DNA of 64,000 nt from Clostridium zeae (GCF_017312485.1 NZ_BMBA01000007.1:1-64000), one strand, 5' to 3'. Counted from the first letter of the stretch, positions 44,501-54,382 are shown. Numbers and translations: made by a program. The notes: generated by a model from the letters alone, not told the origin.

Positions 44501-45079
44501 ATGTCTGTAAAATATAATGTATTTATAATCAAAATGGAGGTGAGAAACATATTAGAAAATATTGCGGTTGTAAATAGCTATGATGAGATTATAGGATATA
44601 AAGAAAAAATGATGGTACATAAGGAAGGTATATTACATAGAGCTTTTTCAGTATTACTTTTTAATTCAAAAAATGAAATGCTGCTACAGAGGCGGAGTTT
44701 CTCAAAATATCACTCACCTGGAGAATGGACTAATGCTTGTTGCAGTCATCAAAGAGAGAATGAAACAATTAAAGAAGCTGCGATTAGAAGGGTTTATGAA
44801 GAGCTGCGAATTAATGACGCTGTACTTGAAGAAGAATTTATTTTCCATTATAAATGCCAATTTGAAAATGAATTATGGGAAAATGAAATCGATCATGTTT
44901 TTATTGGTATTTATGATAAGGATGTTGAATTTTTTAACATAGATGAAGTGCATGAAGTTAGATGGATTCCGGTATCAGAACTACTAAAATTGATTGAAGA
45001 AAAACCTGAAGAGTTTACTTACTGGTTTAAGGTTCTAATAAAGAAAGCAAAAGAATTGAAGAAATTGTGCAATAATTAA
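44501..45079 (+). CDS. idi: isopentenyl-diphosphate delta-isomerase, type I
   Basis: This Nudix-fold enzyme interconverts isopentenyl and dimethylallyl diphosphate. Motifs include HRAFSVLLFN, the catalytic-cysteine region TNACCSHQ, the degenerate Nudix box ending RRVYEELRI and the metal-binding glutamate region WENEIDHVF. The frame is open from 44501 (192 aa), but the strong tggaggtgag site (44534-44543) lies inside it. The translated protein probably begins near 44549-44552, where only ATA or TTA triplets are available, or at ATG 44534, which has no separate site. The start is therefore unresolved; family members often begin near ENIAVVN. It is a lone isoprenoid gene directly after a hairpin repeat. 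Confidence 0.88.
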   Translation: MSVKYNVFIIKMEVRNILENIAVVNSYDEIIGYKEKMMVHKEGILHRAFSVLLFNSKNEMLLQRRSFSKYHSPGEWTNACCSHQRENETIKEAAIRRVYEELRINDAVLEEEFIFHYKCQFENELWENEIDHVFIGIYDKDVEFFNIDEVHEVRWIPVSELLKLIEEKPEEFTYWFKVLIKKAKELKKLCNN

Positions 45080-45403
45080 TAATTAAATTAATTATTAATG
45101 TATAAATCTTCTACATATTGAGGCATAATAATCAATGTAAGGTAGCGTCTTCTTATAAGTTTTATTCTTTGTAGTTTTAAAATATTTAAGTTACGAAACT
45201 ATAACTTTAGAAGATTTATACACAAATAACCCAAATGAACTCTTCTGAAAGCTAATTAGAAATCAAGGTAACCTAGTACATAGTAAGAAAATAATGGATT
45301 AAAATGCAAATTATCATCCATAAGGAGTGACTGGTTACATCGGAATTTTATTAGTGAAATGTTCCAGAGAGTTTAAAAAATAAAATTTCGGAGGTTCAAA
45401 ATT
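45080..45403. other. long leader region of the cold-shock gene
   Basis: These 324 bases contain no ORF. A near-perfect AT palindrome (ataattaaattaattat at about 45079-45095) follows idi. The last 100 bases before csp are likely a long 5' untranslated region, as is usual for cold-shock mRNAs, which act as thermosensors; the actual start is not visible. Confidence 0.45.
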
Positions 45404-45604
45404 ATGAATGGTACAGTTAAATGGTTTAATCCAGAAAAAGGATTTGGATTCATCACAGGAGATGATGGAAAAGATGTATTTGCGCACTTTTCACAAATAA
45501 ATGCTGAAGGCTATAAATCTCTTGAAGAAGGCCAAAAAGTATCTTTTGATGTTGCTCAAGGCCCAAAAGGTCCACAAGCAGAAAACATTACCCTAGCTAA
45601 ATAG
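45404..45604 (+). CDS. cold-shock protein, CspA family
   Basis: This 66-aa single cold-shock domain has RNP1 (KGFGFI) and RNP2 (VFAHFS) intact and the [14 protein letters not shown] start. It binds single-stranded RNA/DNA and acts as an RNA chaperone during cold or stationary phase. A ttcggagg site precedes the ATG. It is monocistronic, with a strong terminator. Paralogs are usual in clostridia, so no individual csp letter is assigned. Confidence 0.95.
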   Translation: MNGTVKWFNPEKGFGFITGDDGKDVFAHFSQINAEGYKSLEEGQKVSFDVAQGPKGPQAENITLAK

Positions 45605-45611
45605 ACAGCGG

Positions 45612-45645
45612 AAAGCCCCTTAAAGTGCGTACTTTAAGGGGCTTT
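45612..45645 (+). terminator. terminator after the cold-shock gene
   Basis: A perfect 15-bp stem (aaagccccttaaagt/actttaaggggcttt) with a gcgt loop, followed by taat. Confidence 0.9.
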
Positions 45646-45700
45646 TAATAATATTCATTAAAGAATGATAGTTTATAATTTCTAAGTTTTTATGATTTAG

Positions 45701-46576
45701 CTATTTAATCCAAAATGATTGAGTCCATGCCATACAACCGTCTTCTCTATTCATTTCAATTCTTACGTACTTCTCGTTTCCTAATACTGTATATTCAGCT
45801 TCATGACCAAAACTTTCTTTTAAAACCTCGCCTTTATAACCAATAAATTTGAAGGATACAGGAATGTTGTGATGTTTAATTTCCAAATATATTCTATTAT
45901 CAATAACTTCAATTTTATTTAATAGGATACCAGTAGAACTATAGAAACTGCCTTTTTTAAGGGAGTCAAGTATAGATGTAGCATTTTTTTCTTCACACAA
46001 TGCCATATTAAAAGCACAACCACAACGTTGGAATACGTGCATATCATCGTTAGCGAATCCAAACACTTTTTTTCCATTTGATAAAAGATTGTCCCATAGA
46101 TCAGTAGCTAAAGCTCTGCCTTTGTTGTCGAATTTAACATTATTATTATAAATTTCTAACCCAGTATATCCATTTAACTGTAGCAATTTTTCTATTGGCC
46201 AGTAATTATCCTCATAAACATGAGGATGGCATATTATATTTAATCCACCTTCATCATTTACTTTATTAAAAAGTTGTTGATGATTATCATAATTACGCTC
46301 ATCGTCACAATAGCTTTTAATATTTATGCCAAGAGTTTGGTAATCTCTATATTTATATTCAGCTCCAGGGAAAATAACTATATCTTCGTAACTTTCATTA
46401 AGTTCTGTGAGCATACAGTGATCTGTTATGGCTAAGAAATCATATTTCATTTTATAAGATTTGTACATATCTATAACTGTTTCTAAAGAGTAGTGCCCAC
46501 ATTTACTATTTTCAGTATGAGTATGTAAGTTTCCCTTAAGCCACATCCCAGTAGACAGGTAAGGATTAGTTATCAT
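45701..46576 (-). CDS. PHP-domain metal-dependent phosphoesterase
   Basis: This 291-aa minus-strand protein starts at ATG 46576 with ggaggt 6 nt upstream; a longer frame to 46606 contains that site. The PHP metal-site motifs are present: LHTHTENSKCG, AITDH, a glutamate in PGAEY, CHPHVY and the FANDDMHVF end motif. PHP proteins of this compact type hydrolyse phosphate esters with two or three metal ions; the substrate is not predictable. The C-terminal roughly 70 residues (NKIEVIDNRIYLEIKH onward) form a small beta domain. It is transcribed divergently from xylA, with which it shares the 270-bp promoter region. Confidence 0.82.
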   Translation of the reverse strand: MITNPYLSTGMWLKGNLHTHTENSKCGHYSLETVIDMYKSYKMKYDFLAITDHCMLTELNESYEDIVIFPGAEYKYRDYQTLGINIKSYCDDERNYDNHQQLFNKVNDEGGLNIICHPHVYEDNYWPIEKLLQLNGYTGLEIYNNNVKFDNKGRALATDLWDNLLSNGKKVFGFANDDMHVFQRCGCAFNMALCEEKNATSILDSLKKGSFYSSTGILLNKIEVIDNRIYLEIKHHNIPVSFKFIGYKGEVLKESFGHEAEYTVLGNEKYVRIEMNREDGCMAWTQSFWIK

Positions 46577-46846
46577 AAGTTTACCTCCAGATGATTTTAA
46601 ATACACAATTCAAGTTTACAATCTTAGAACTTAACGTGCTGTATTTATTAATAAGTTGCTAGTTTGTAAAATAGTATAATTTTATTATATAACAGTTAAA
46701 AAAAATAGTAAAATTTATAGCGAAAAACAGAAAAAACTTATTAAATCTACTTTATAAAATCACTTGAAAAAGTTTTTTTGCAATGATATACTTTAGTAAA
46801 AGGTTGGAAATTTATAGTTAATAAAATGGAATGAGAGGTTAGAAGA

Positions 46847-48169
46847 ATGAGAGAATATTTTACAAACATATCTAAGATAGCATTTGAAGGTCCAAAGTCA
46901 ACAAACCCATATTCATTTAAATACTACAATCCTGAGGAAGTAGTAGGAAATAAAAAGATGAAGGAGCATCTAAGATTTGCAGTATCCTATTGGCATACAT
47001 TAACTGCAAATGGATCGGATCCTTTTGGTGTTGGAACTATGCTTCGTCCTTGGGACGATGTAAACGATTCGATGGAAATTGCTAAAGCAAGAATGGAAGC
47101 TGCATTTGAATTAATGGATAAGCTAAACATTGAATATTTTTGTTTTCATGATAGGGATATCGCGCCAGAAGGAAATAGTTTAGCTGAGACTAATGAAAAT
47201 TTAGATAAGCTAGTGGCTTATTGTAAAGAATTAATGAAAAAATATAATAAAAAATTATTGTGGGGAACTGCTAATTGTTTCTCTAATCCAAGATATGTAC
47301 ATGGGGCAGGTACTTCATGTAATGCTGATGTTTTTGCATATACAGCTGCTCAAATTAAAAAAGCTATTGAAGTAACAAAAGAATTAGGTGGAGAAAATTA
47401 CGTTTTTTGGGGTGGAAGAGAAGGTTATGAAACTCTTTTAAACACTAATATGGAATTAGAACTTGATAATTTTGCTAGACTTCTTCAAATGGCTGTAGAT
47501 TATGCTAAAGAAATAGGATTTACTGGTCAATTTTTAATTGAACCAAAACCAATGGAGCCAACAAAACATCAATATGATTTTGATACAGCTACAGTACTAG
47601 CTTTCTTAAGAAAATATAAATTGGACAAACATTTCAAGATAAATATTGAAGCAAACCATGCAACTTTAGCAGGTCATACTTTCCAGCATGAACTACATGT
47701 AGCAAGAATAAATGATGTTCTTGGAAGTGTAGATGCAAATCAAGGAGATCCTAATTTAGGATGGGATACAGATCAATTTCCAACTAATGTCTATGACACA
47801 ACTCTTGCAATGTATGAAATACTTAAGAATAATGGTATTGCACCTGGCGGTTTGAATTTTGATGCCAAGGTAAGAAGAGCATCGTTCGAACCAGAAGATT
47901 TATTTTTAGCTTATATAGCTGGAATGGATACCTTTGCTAAAGGTTTAAGAGTTGCTCATAAACTATTATCTGATGGAGTTCTAGAAAACAATATGAAAGA
48001 GAAATATTCAAGCTTTGACGATGGAATAGGAAAAGAAATAGTTGAAGGTAATGTTGGTTTCAAGGAGCTAGAAAAATATGCTTTAGAAAATAATAGAATT
48101 TCTAATAAATCTGGAAGACAAGAGATGCTAGAGGCTATTGTTAATCAATATATATTTGAAGATAAATAG
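46847..48169 (+). CDS. xylA: xylose isomerase
   Basis: This 440-aa enzyme converts D-xylose to D-xylulose. The class II hallmarks are visible: [14 protein letters not shown], the catalytic histidine in [22 protein letters not shown], a metal-binding EPKP motif, [17 protein letters not shown] and the [17 protein letters not shown] metal site. Length is normal for class II. An agaggtt site precedes the ATG. No xylB xylulokinase is in the window. The gene precedes a ROK/XylR-type repressor and a xyloglucan-type sugar locus, so released xylose probably enters metabolism here. Confidence 0.96.
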   Translation: MREYFTNISKIAFEGPKSTNPYSFKYYNPEEVVGNKKMKEHLRFAVSYWHTLTANGSDPFGVGTMLRPWDDVNDSMEIAKARMEAAFELMDKLNIEYFCFHDRDIAPEGNSLAETNENLDKLVAYCKELMKKYNKKLLWGTANCFSNPRYVHGAGTSCNADVFAYTAAQIKKAIEVTKELGGENYVFWGGREGYETLLNTNMELELDNFARLLQMAVDYAKEIGFTGQFLIEPKPMEPTKHQYDFDTATVLAFLRKYKLDKHFKINIEANHATLAGHTFQHELHVARINDVLGSVDANQGDPNLGWDTDQFPTNVYDTTLAMYEILKNNGIAPGGLNFDAKVRRASFEPEDLFLAYIAGMDTFAKGLRVAHKLLSDGVLENNMKEKYSSFDDGIGKEIVEGNVGFKELEKYALENNRISNKSGRQEMLEAIVNQYIFEDK

Positions 48170-48233
48170 GTTTTATTTAATATAATTAAGAATTATATTT
48201 AGGTTAACTATTGCATTAAACCAAATTAATCAA

Positions 48234-48332
48234 AAAGATGTACCAATACGTATTCGATTTTATATTTTTAAATTTTATCACTATTATGGTGATAGTTGAA
48301 AAAAAGATTGAAGATCGAAGTGGTACATCTTT
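48234..48332. repeat. 99-bp hairpin repeat, second well-preserved copy
   Basis: aaagatgtacca (48234-48245) is the exact reverse complement of tggtacatcttt (48321-48332). The inside pairs (tttaaattttatcac with gtgatagttgaaaaa). The right arm cgaagtggtacatc is identical to that of 44401-44495. It lies between xylA and the ROK gene. Confidence 0.78.
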
Positions 48333-48448
48333 AATGATATTTTCCTCTAAGTAGGATATGTTGATATGCAGAAACATGTAATAGTTATTATATTGTACAT
48401 TAAGGCCTATCTTTGTAAGTATAAGTGAATTATTAGTTATCGTGGTAG

Positions 48449-48478
48449 TTGAAGTGAAAACGTTATATTTGGTATAAT
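48449..48478 (+). promoter_or_regulatory. promoter with embedded cre-like site upstream of the ROK regulator
   Basis: TTGAAG (48449-48454) and TATAAT (48473-48478) have an 18-bp spacer, and TGAAAACGTTATAT (48455-48468) fills that spacer. The match to the CcpA operator pattern suggests direct carbon-catabolite repression. Confidence 0.62.
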
Positions 48479-48571
48479 TAAGAAAATTATTAAGATAACG
48501 TAAAATTTGAGCTTATAGGTGTAAGTAATAGAAAAAATGTTATATTAAGTGTACAAAGGAATGATAGAACA

Positions 48572-49765
48572 ATGATGAAATTTAAAAATGTAGATAAAGA
48601 TACAATAAGGAGTTCAAATATAAAGCTTATTTTGAATTTATTATTTGATAAAAGAGAACTTACAAAGCAGGAAATATCTAAAGAAACAGGACTTAGTATA
48701 CCAACGGTAATCAACATTACAAATGAACTGATTGAAGATGGATTAGTTGAGGAATGTGGAGTTGCTGAATCAAGTGGAGGAAGAAAACCAATAATAGTAA
48801 GATTCATACCAAATTCTAGATATTCTTTTGGAGTAGAGATAAATTCTAAATACATAAAAATAATTTTAATTAATCTAGATGCAGTTATTTTGGAAGATGA
48901 AAGTATAATGTTTAATGATTCATTTAAATTGAACGAAAATAACATAAAAGATATTTTTGATGAAATTTGCAAGATAATTAAAGTTATAATTTTAAAGAGA
49001 AATATAAAAGAAGTAAATGTGCTTGGAATAGGATTTTCACTTCCAGGTACAGTTAATGAAGAAAAGCTTTTGCTAGAGCTTGCTCCAAATCTTTTTGTTA
49101 AGAATATGGATTTTCATTACATAGAAGAAAAACTTAATATGAAGGTATATGTAGAAAATGAAGCTAATTCTGCTGCAGTGGCCGAGCTAAGACTAGGAAT
49201 AGCAAAAGATATGAGAAATTTAGTCTACATATCAGTCAGAGAAGGTGTGGGCACAGGAATTGTTGTAAGTGGATATCTATATAAAGGAAAGAACAAAAGA
49301 GCAGGTGAATTTGGGCATATGACTGTAGAAAAAAATGGTATCCCTTGTACTTGTGGAAAAAAGGGATGCTGGGAAGTTTATACTTCATCAGAAGTGATTT
49401 TGAAAAAATATAACATAGAAGAAAAAAATCCTATCAAGTCTTTTAATCAATTTTTTGATTTGATTGATGAAAAAGATTTAAAGGCTTTTGCTATTTGGGA
49501 AGAATATTTAGATTATTTATCTGTTGGAATTCAAAATATAATTCTAATAATGGATCCACACTATATTGTAATAGGAGGAGACATAAGTAATTATGAAAAG
49601 TATCTTATACCTCCATTAAAAAGTAGAATTTTTAAAGATATCAATTTCTTTAGTGAGGAGGATTTAAAGCTACTTACTTCAAAATTTAAGGAAAACTCAT
49701 CCATAATAGGAGCATCAATTTTACCAATTGAAAAACTATTTTTTATAAATGAAAGAATATTATAG
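48572..49765 (+). CDS. ROK-family transcriptional repressor (XylR/NagC type)
   Basis: This 397-aa regulator has an N-terminal winged helix-turn-helix (about residues 15-75, with ELTKQEISKETGLSIPTVIN and SSGGRKP). The ROK sugar-kinase-like domain follows, with a GIGFSLPGTV phosphate-loop region, ENEANSAAVAE, the EFGHMTVE motif and the zinc-binding C-x-C-x4-GCWE motif (CTCGKKGCWE). The hexokinase-type catalytic residues are not expected to act in such repressors. Given xylA upstream and alpha-xylosidase genes downstream, xylose is the likely effector. It is the first gene of a rightward cluster with a DUF624 protein, kinase and response regulator; the gaps are 11-68 nt. Confidence 0.9.
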   Translation: MMKFKNVDKDTIRSSNIKLILNLLFDKRELTKQEISKETGLSIPTVINITNELIEDGLVEECGVAESSGGRKPIIVRFIPNSRYSFGVEINSKYIKIILINLDAVILEDESIMFNDSFKLNENNIKDIFDEICKIIKVIILKRNIKEVNVLGIGFSLPGTVNEEKLLLELAPNLFVKNMDFHYIEEKLNMKVYVENEANSAAVAELRLGIAKDMRNLVYISVREGVGTGIVVSGYLYKGKNKRAGEFGHMTVEKNGIPCTCGKKGCWEVYTSSEVILKKYNIEEKNPIKSFNQFFDLIDEKDLKAFAIWEEYLDYLSVGIQNIILIMDPHYIVIGGDISNYEKYLIPPLKSRIFKDINFFSEEDLKLLTSKFKENSSIIGASILPIEKLFFINERIL

Positions 49766-49776
49766 CGGAGGCAATT

Positions 49777-50484
49777 ATGAAAGTAAAAAAGGAATTTGGA
49801 GAAGGACCAATATTTACAGCAACAAATTATATATGGTGGTTTTTAGTTGGGAATTTTTATTTTTGGCTTTTGAATGTGCCAATGTTGTTAGTTGTTCTAG
49901 GAATAATATCTACAGTAGGCAGTGACAATACAGTACTATTTATTATAACACTTTTACCAATGGCTCCGGCATTAACAGCACTTTTAAGCTCAATGGGAAA
50001 GGTTATTAGAGAAAAAGACATAGACATGACTAAAGAATTTTTTAAAGCATACAAAACAAATTTTGTTGAGTCAGTATTCTTTGCATTCTTTGAAGTAGTT
50101 ACTCTAGGAGTGTTATATTTTGATAGAGTATACTTTGCAGCTACATCATCAACTGCAATTCTTCAGATGGCTATATTAGTGATGGCTATTATTTTCTTAG
50201 CAATTATAAATTTTTATATTTTACCTATAGTTTCTAGGTTTTATTTGAAAAAGATGCAAATAGTGAAGTTGGCTATACTTTACTTTTTTAGAAGGATACA
50301 TATAGCAGCTGCTGCATTAGCAATTTTATATTTATTATGGACAATCTCACTTAAAGGAGGGTCTATTATTTTACTTTTCTCAGCTAGCATTTTATGTTAT
50401 ATAGTAATGCTATTTCATACTAATACCCTAACTGAGATAGAGGCAAGGTTACAACCAGAAGATGGAAATGGGTTAGATTTATAG
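49777..50484 (+). CDS. DUF624 (YesL-like) membrane protein
   Basis: This 235-aa protein has five to six hydrophobic helices and the DUF624 pattern (YIWWFLVGNFYFWLLNVPML, PALTALLSSMGKVIREKD, then FKAYKTNF). Members typically sit next to YesM/YesN two-component systems and polysaccharide ABC importers, as here, with the kinase gene 14 nt downstream. The molecular role is not established; a function in sensing or assembling the sugar uptake system is inferred from conserved context. A cggagg site precedes the ATG. Confidence 0.85.
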   Translation: MKVKKEFGEGPIFTATNYIWWFLVGNFYFWLLNVPMLLVVLGIISTVGSDNTVLFIITLLPMAPALTALLSSMGKVIREKDIDMTKEFFKAYKTNFVESVFFAFFEVVTLGVLYFDRVYFAATSSTAILQMAILVMAIIFLAIINFYILPIVSRFYLKKMQIVKLAILYFFRRIHIAAAALAILYLLWTISLKGGSIILLFSASILCYIVMLFHTNTLTEIEARLQPEDGNGLDL

Positions 50485-50497
50485 AAGGTGTATAAGT

Positions 50498-52270
50498 GTG
50501 AAAAAGATTAAAGATTTTTTTAATAATTTAAGTGTGAGATTCAAATTTGCTTTAGTATATTTTTTTATATTGCTTATCCAGATAGTAATTTTTGGTCTCT
50601 ATATGTATGAGCAAACATCAAACTCAACAGTTAAGCAGGGACAGTTGGTCATGGAGCAAAATCTTCTGCAAACCAAAGAGAGTATTTTACAAAAAAGAAA
50701 TTCCATAGAAAGTGCTGCAGATATATTAGTTTTAGATAAAAGAATACAAGATTTTTTAGATTACAAATACGATAATTCTGTATATCAGATACAAGATTAT
50801 CAGTTTAACATATCACCTATAGTTGAAAATATATTGAAGCAAAACAGATATATCAATTCCATTAAAATATATATGTCAGATAATATAGTAACTGAAATGT
50901 CAGACAGTTATTATAGTGTAAATAAAGATACCGATTCGAGCAAGTTTTTGGCACTGAATCAAAAAAAGCCTTTGGATAATGGTTGGACAAGTACCCACGA
51001 AGCAAAGACACGTGCTCTTAAGGATAGTACTGGTACTGGTGAACAAGTATTAACCTACTCTAAAAAAATAATTTCAAGTAATACCTTTAGGGAAACCGGT
51101 ACTCTTGAAATTGAAGTAAAAGAGACTGTTCTTTTTGATATGCTTAGGGACCCTATTGTAACAAAGCTTGGTAAGATATTTGTTGCAGATGATGATAGTG
51201 TTATTGTATCTAACAATATTCAAAATTTGTTCAAGCAAGACGTTATTAAGAGTAATTTTGTTGATTTTACACCTAAAGAAAAGATTAGTAAGGTTGGTGA
51301 AGTATTCAATAAGAAATATATTTTTATTTCAATCCCGATAACTGAGATTAATTGTAACATAATTGGAATATTTCCAGCTGATAATTTCAATAAAGAAATT
51401 AAAAGTTCCTTTAGAAATATTGAACTTGTTTTATTACTTTCATCAATATTTTTGGGTATAGTTATATTTTTTACTACAACAGCGTTATTATCAAGGATTA
51501 AAGACATGGTTAAGGCAATGAAGCAAGTAAGAGATGGAAATCTTAATGTTTCTGTGAACGTAGATTCTACAGATGAATTTGGCGAACTTGGAACTACGTT
51601 TAATCATATGACCTCAAGAATACATGAATTAGTGGAGACTGTTTACAAGATAGAGCTTATGGAAAAAGAGGCTGAACTTAAAGCGTTAGAAGCTCAAATA
51701 AATCCTCACTTTTTGTACAATACACTTGCTACAATAACGTGGGCAGCCAGAAAGGTAAAATCATCTCAAATAGAAACTATTTCAAATTCTTTAGCTAAAT
51801 TCTATAGATTGGTTTTAAGTAAGGGTAATAGGGAAATTACCGTTGCGGAAGAAGTAGAAATGGTGAAGGCTTATCTTCATATACAAAAAATAAGATTTGA
51901 AGATAAGTTTGATGTAGTATATAAAATTGATGAAGCTTCGTATTCTAAGAAAATCATAAAAAACATCTTACAGCCTATAGTAGAAAATGCATTAAGCCAT
52001 GGGATTGAACCTAAAAGTTCTCATGGAACCATTGTAATAAAAATTAGTTCCTTTGAAAATTTTTTAAGCATAAAGATAATAGATGATGGTGTAGGAATGG
52101 CTCAAGACAAATTGATAAAGGTGTTAAATGGTGATGTAGAAAGCGCTAAAGGTAGTGGATATGCAGTGAAAAATATAATTCAAAGATTGGAAGCTTATTC
52201 AGGTAGAAAAGATATTTTTTCTATTTATAGTAGAGAAGGAATTGGAACTGAAGTGGTGATTTTGATTTAG
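50498..52270 (+). CDS. YesM-type sensor histidine kinase
   Basis: This 590-aa membrane kinase starts at GTG (50498). TM1 (about residues 15-37) and TM2 (about 305-330) enclose a Cache-like extracellular sensor of about 265 residues. A HAMP linker (about 330-383) and a His_kinase domain follow, with His404 in the INPHFLYNTL motif. A HATPase domain has QPIVENALSHGI and DDGVGM. Lytic-type kinases of this group sense extracellular oligosaccharides and phosphorylate the adjacent AraC-type regulator (gene 68 nt downstream). The proposed signal is a xyloglucan-derived sugar, from the neighbouring enzymes. Confidence 0.92.
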   Translation: MKKIKDFFNNLSVRFKFALVYFFILLIQIVIFGLYMYEQTSNSTVKQGQLVMEQNLLQTKESILQKRNSIESAADILVLDKRIQDFLDYKYDNSVYQIQDYQFNISPIVENILKQNRYINSIKIYMSDNIVTEMSDSYYSVNKDTDSSKFLALNQKKPLDNGWTSTHEAKTRALKDSTGTGEQVLTYSKKIISSNTFRETGTLEIEVKETVLFDMLRDPIVTKLGKIFVADDDSVIVSNNIQNLFKQDVIKSNFVDFTPKEKISKVGEVFNKKYIFISIPITEINCNIIGIFPADNFNKEIKSSFRNIELVLLLSSIFLGIVIFFTTTALLSRIKDMVKAMKQVRDGNLNVSVNVDSTDEFGELGTTFNHMTSRIHELVETVYKIELMEKEAELKALEAQINPHFLYNTLATITWAARKVKSSQIETISNSLAKFYRLVLSKGNREITVAEEVEMVKAYLHIQKIRFEDKFDVVYKIDEASYSKKIIKNILQPIVENALSHGIEPKSSHGTIVIKISSFENFLSIKIIDDGVGMAQDKLIKVLNGDVESAKGSGYAVKNIIQRLEAYSGRKDIFSIYSREGIGTEVVILI

Positions 52271-52338
52271 GTATTTTGCTTTCTAGCATATTTTTTAATT
52301 CATAATATAAGTAGAAATCACTTAAGGAGGAGGATCTT

Positions 52339-53982
52339 ATGTTAAGAATGTTAATCGTTGAGGATGAAAGACTAGAAAGGGAAGGTCTTCTTGAATTTTT
52401 GGATTGGAGTAGTTTTGGAATAGAGGTAGTAGAGACAGCATGTGATGGTATAGAGGGTATAGAATTAGCTAGAAAGATGCGTCCAGATTTAATTATCACA
52501 GATATAAAGATGTCAGGCATGGCAGGCTTAGAGATGTCAAAAAAGATCAAAGAATTTCTTCCTGAAGTAAAAATAATAATTTTATCAGGATATAATGATT
52601 TTAAATTCGCTAAGGAGGCTATAAGATTTCAAGCTTATGCATATTTATTAAAGCCTGTAGAAGAAAAAGAGATGATTGAGGTAATAAAAGGTGCCACAAA
52701 TGAATGCATAAAGGCTTACGAAATGGCATTAGAGGAAAGTAAAAATAAGCTTCAGATAGAAGAAAGTTATAGTGTAGCTAGGACACAATTTATAGCAGAT
52801 CTTTTCGAGGGAAGAGTAAAGAAAGATGAACTCTATGAATACTTAAAGTATTTTCATATAAACCTTATAAAAGAAGATAATATATTAGTGATGATTATAA
52901 GGCAATCCAAGTTGAATGACTCAGTAATTATATATGAACAAGATTTATTTAATATAATCAATAATAATATTGATGAATTTAAGAATAAAAGTTATTTTAA
53001 CGTTGAAAAATCCTTTTTATATAAGGACAGTATTAGAAATCAACTAGTAGCATGTATTTCACTAAACTCTGAAGAGGATTTTGACACTTTGCTACATTAT
53101 ATATCAAACAAGTATCTTGCAAGAATAAAAAGAGAAAATAATGTAGAGCTTCAGATTGGAATTGGTAAGAAGGTTGAGACAATTGATGATATACATTTAT
53201 CCTATAACTCGGCCTTAGAAGCAATTGAATTTGGTGAATTTTGGTTAATACAAGGCTTGACTTACTATGAAGGTGTAGAAGCCAATTCAAAAAAGTTTGA
53301 GGACAGGTTATGCGAATTTGTTGTTAAGGGAAATTACTTTTCAAAAAACTTGGTCAGTGCACTAAGTTCTTCTGAGGAAGATAAAGTCTATCAGCTTATT
53401 ACTGACATGTTTGATTATATAAATAATACTAAATGTACCGATAGAGATATACTTAATAATTATCTTTATAATATAATAAATGAGGTCTCTCTTTTTGTTT
53501 ATAATATAAATAAAAGAACTGAAGAATTTATGCAAGACTATAATGATAGTATTAAAGCTTTTATGACCTTAAGTAATATAAATGCTATAAAAGAATATTT
53601 CTACACGTTTTTTGGAAGCGTACTTGCATTCCTAAATGAAAAAAGAGGGAGCAAGGATGAAAGTATTGTGAAAAAGGTTATAAAGCTGATTGATAAAAAA
53701 TACATGGAGTGTATTAGTCTTAAAACAATTGCGTCAGAAGTTTATCTATCTCCTAACTATTTAGGAAATATATTTAAGAAGGTTACTGGAAAAACCTTTA
53801 ATGTTTATCTATGCGAATATAGAATGGGAAAAGCTAAAGAACTTTTAAGTAAGGCTAATAAAAAGGTATCTATTGTTGCTCAAGAAGTTGGAATTCCAAA
53901 TACATCATATTTTTGCATGGTGTTTAAAAATACATTTGGTATAGCTCCAGGCGAGTTCCATGAAATGGTCATAAGAGGATAA
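52339..53982 (+). CDS. YesN-type response regulator with AraC DNA-binding domain
   Basis: This 547-aa regulator has an N-terminal receiver domain (residues 1-125), with phospho-acceptor Asp55 (LIITDIKM), acidic Glu8/Asp9/Glu10 and Lys at LLKPVE. A long central helical region of about 300 residues, as in YesN relatives, leads to a C-terminal AraC pair of helix-turn-helices (about 445-540; SLKTIASEVYLSPNYLGNIF and KVSIVAQEVGIPNTSYFCMVFK). It is partner to the kinase encoded just upstream. Its likely target is the ABC importer and glycosidase cluster that starts at 54383, after a terminator. The start has a taaggagg site. Confidence 0.93.
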   Translation: MLRMLIVEDERLEREGLLEFLDWSSFGIEVVETACDGIEGIELARKMRPDLIITDIKMSGMAGLEMSKKIKEFLPEVKIIILSGYNDFKFAKEAIRFQAYAYLLKPVEEKEMIEVIKGATNECIKAYEMALEESKNKLQIEESYSVARTQFIADLFEGRVKKDELYEYLKYFHINLIKEDNILVMIIRQSKLNDSVIIYEQDLFNIINNNIDEFKNKSYFNVEKSFLYKDSIRNQLVACISLNSEEDFDTLLHYISNKYLARIKRENNVELQIGIGKKVETIDDIHLSYNSALEAIEFGEFWLIQGLTYYEGVEANSKKFEDRLCEFVVKGNYFSKNLVSALSSSEEDKVYQLITDMFDYINNTKCTDRDILNNYLYNIINEVSLFVYNINKRTEEFMQDYNDSIKAFMTLSNINAIKEYFYTFFGSVLAFLNEKRGSKDESIVKKVIKLIDKKYMECISLKTIASEVYLSPNYLGNIFKKVTGKTFNVYLCEYRMGKAKELLSKANKKVSIVAQEVGIPNTSYFCMVFKNTFGIAPGEFHEMVIRG

Positions 53983-53997
53983 TATAAGATTTAAAAA

Positions 53998-54035
53998 AGG
54001 TATCAGGGATTTTAAACATCCTGATACCTTTTTAA
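53998..54035 (+). terminator. terminator after the response regulator
   Basis: An aggtatcaggga/atcctgatacct hairpin with a 7-8 nt loop is followed by tttttaat. Confidence 0.88.
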
Positions 54036-54382
54036 TGTCTATTGAAGTATAAAATTTTAAAGCTAGTTAATTTAGACCTTTCAATACTTTTAGTAGTTAT
54101 TACTGTCTATAATTAAATAACTTTATAAAGAGTGTTGATTATCAAAAGGAGTGTTGTTTTTTTATATTTACAGTATATGCCATAAGTTTTAAGATATAAA
54201 TATAGCAAATAACTGAAACATAAAATTCTAATTAATGTAAATGTAATCCTTTTCTAGAACAGCTTTTAATATAATTATCAGCCCTAGATATAAAAAAAGT
54301 TTTAGTAAACGTTTTAAAGTAACAGTAGTTTAAGCAGAAACATTAGCAAACATATATTACTAATTTAAGGGGATAAGAAAAG
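54036..54382 (+). promoter_or_regulatory. regulatory region of the sugar importer with a cre-like site
   Basis: This gene-free stretch of about 350 nt is the presumed control region of the importer operon. At 54303-54318 the near-palindrome tagtaaacgttttaaa has the aaacgttt core of CcpA operators. Target sites of the YesN-type regulator are expected here but cannot be recognised without known consensus sequences. Confidence 0.5.

Noticed and set aside
48490-48972. Minus-strand 160-codon frame overlapping the ROK gene start
   Set aside because: Antisense shadow of the well-supported helix-turn-helix and ROK coding sequence.
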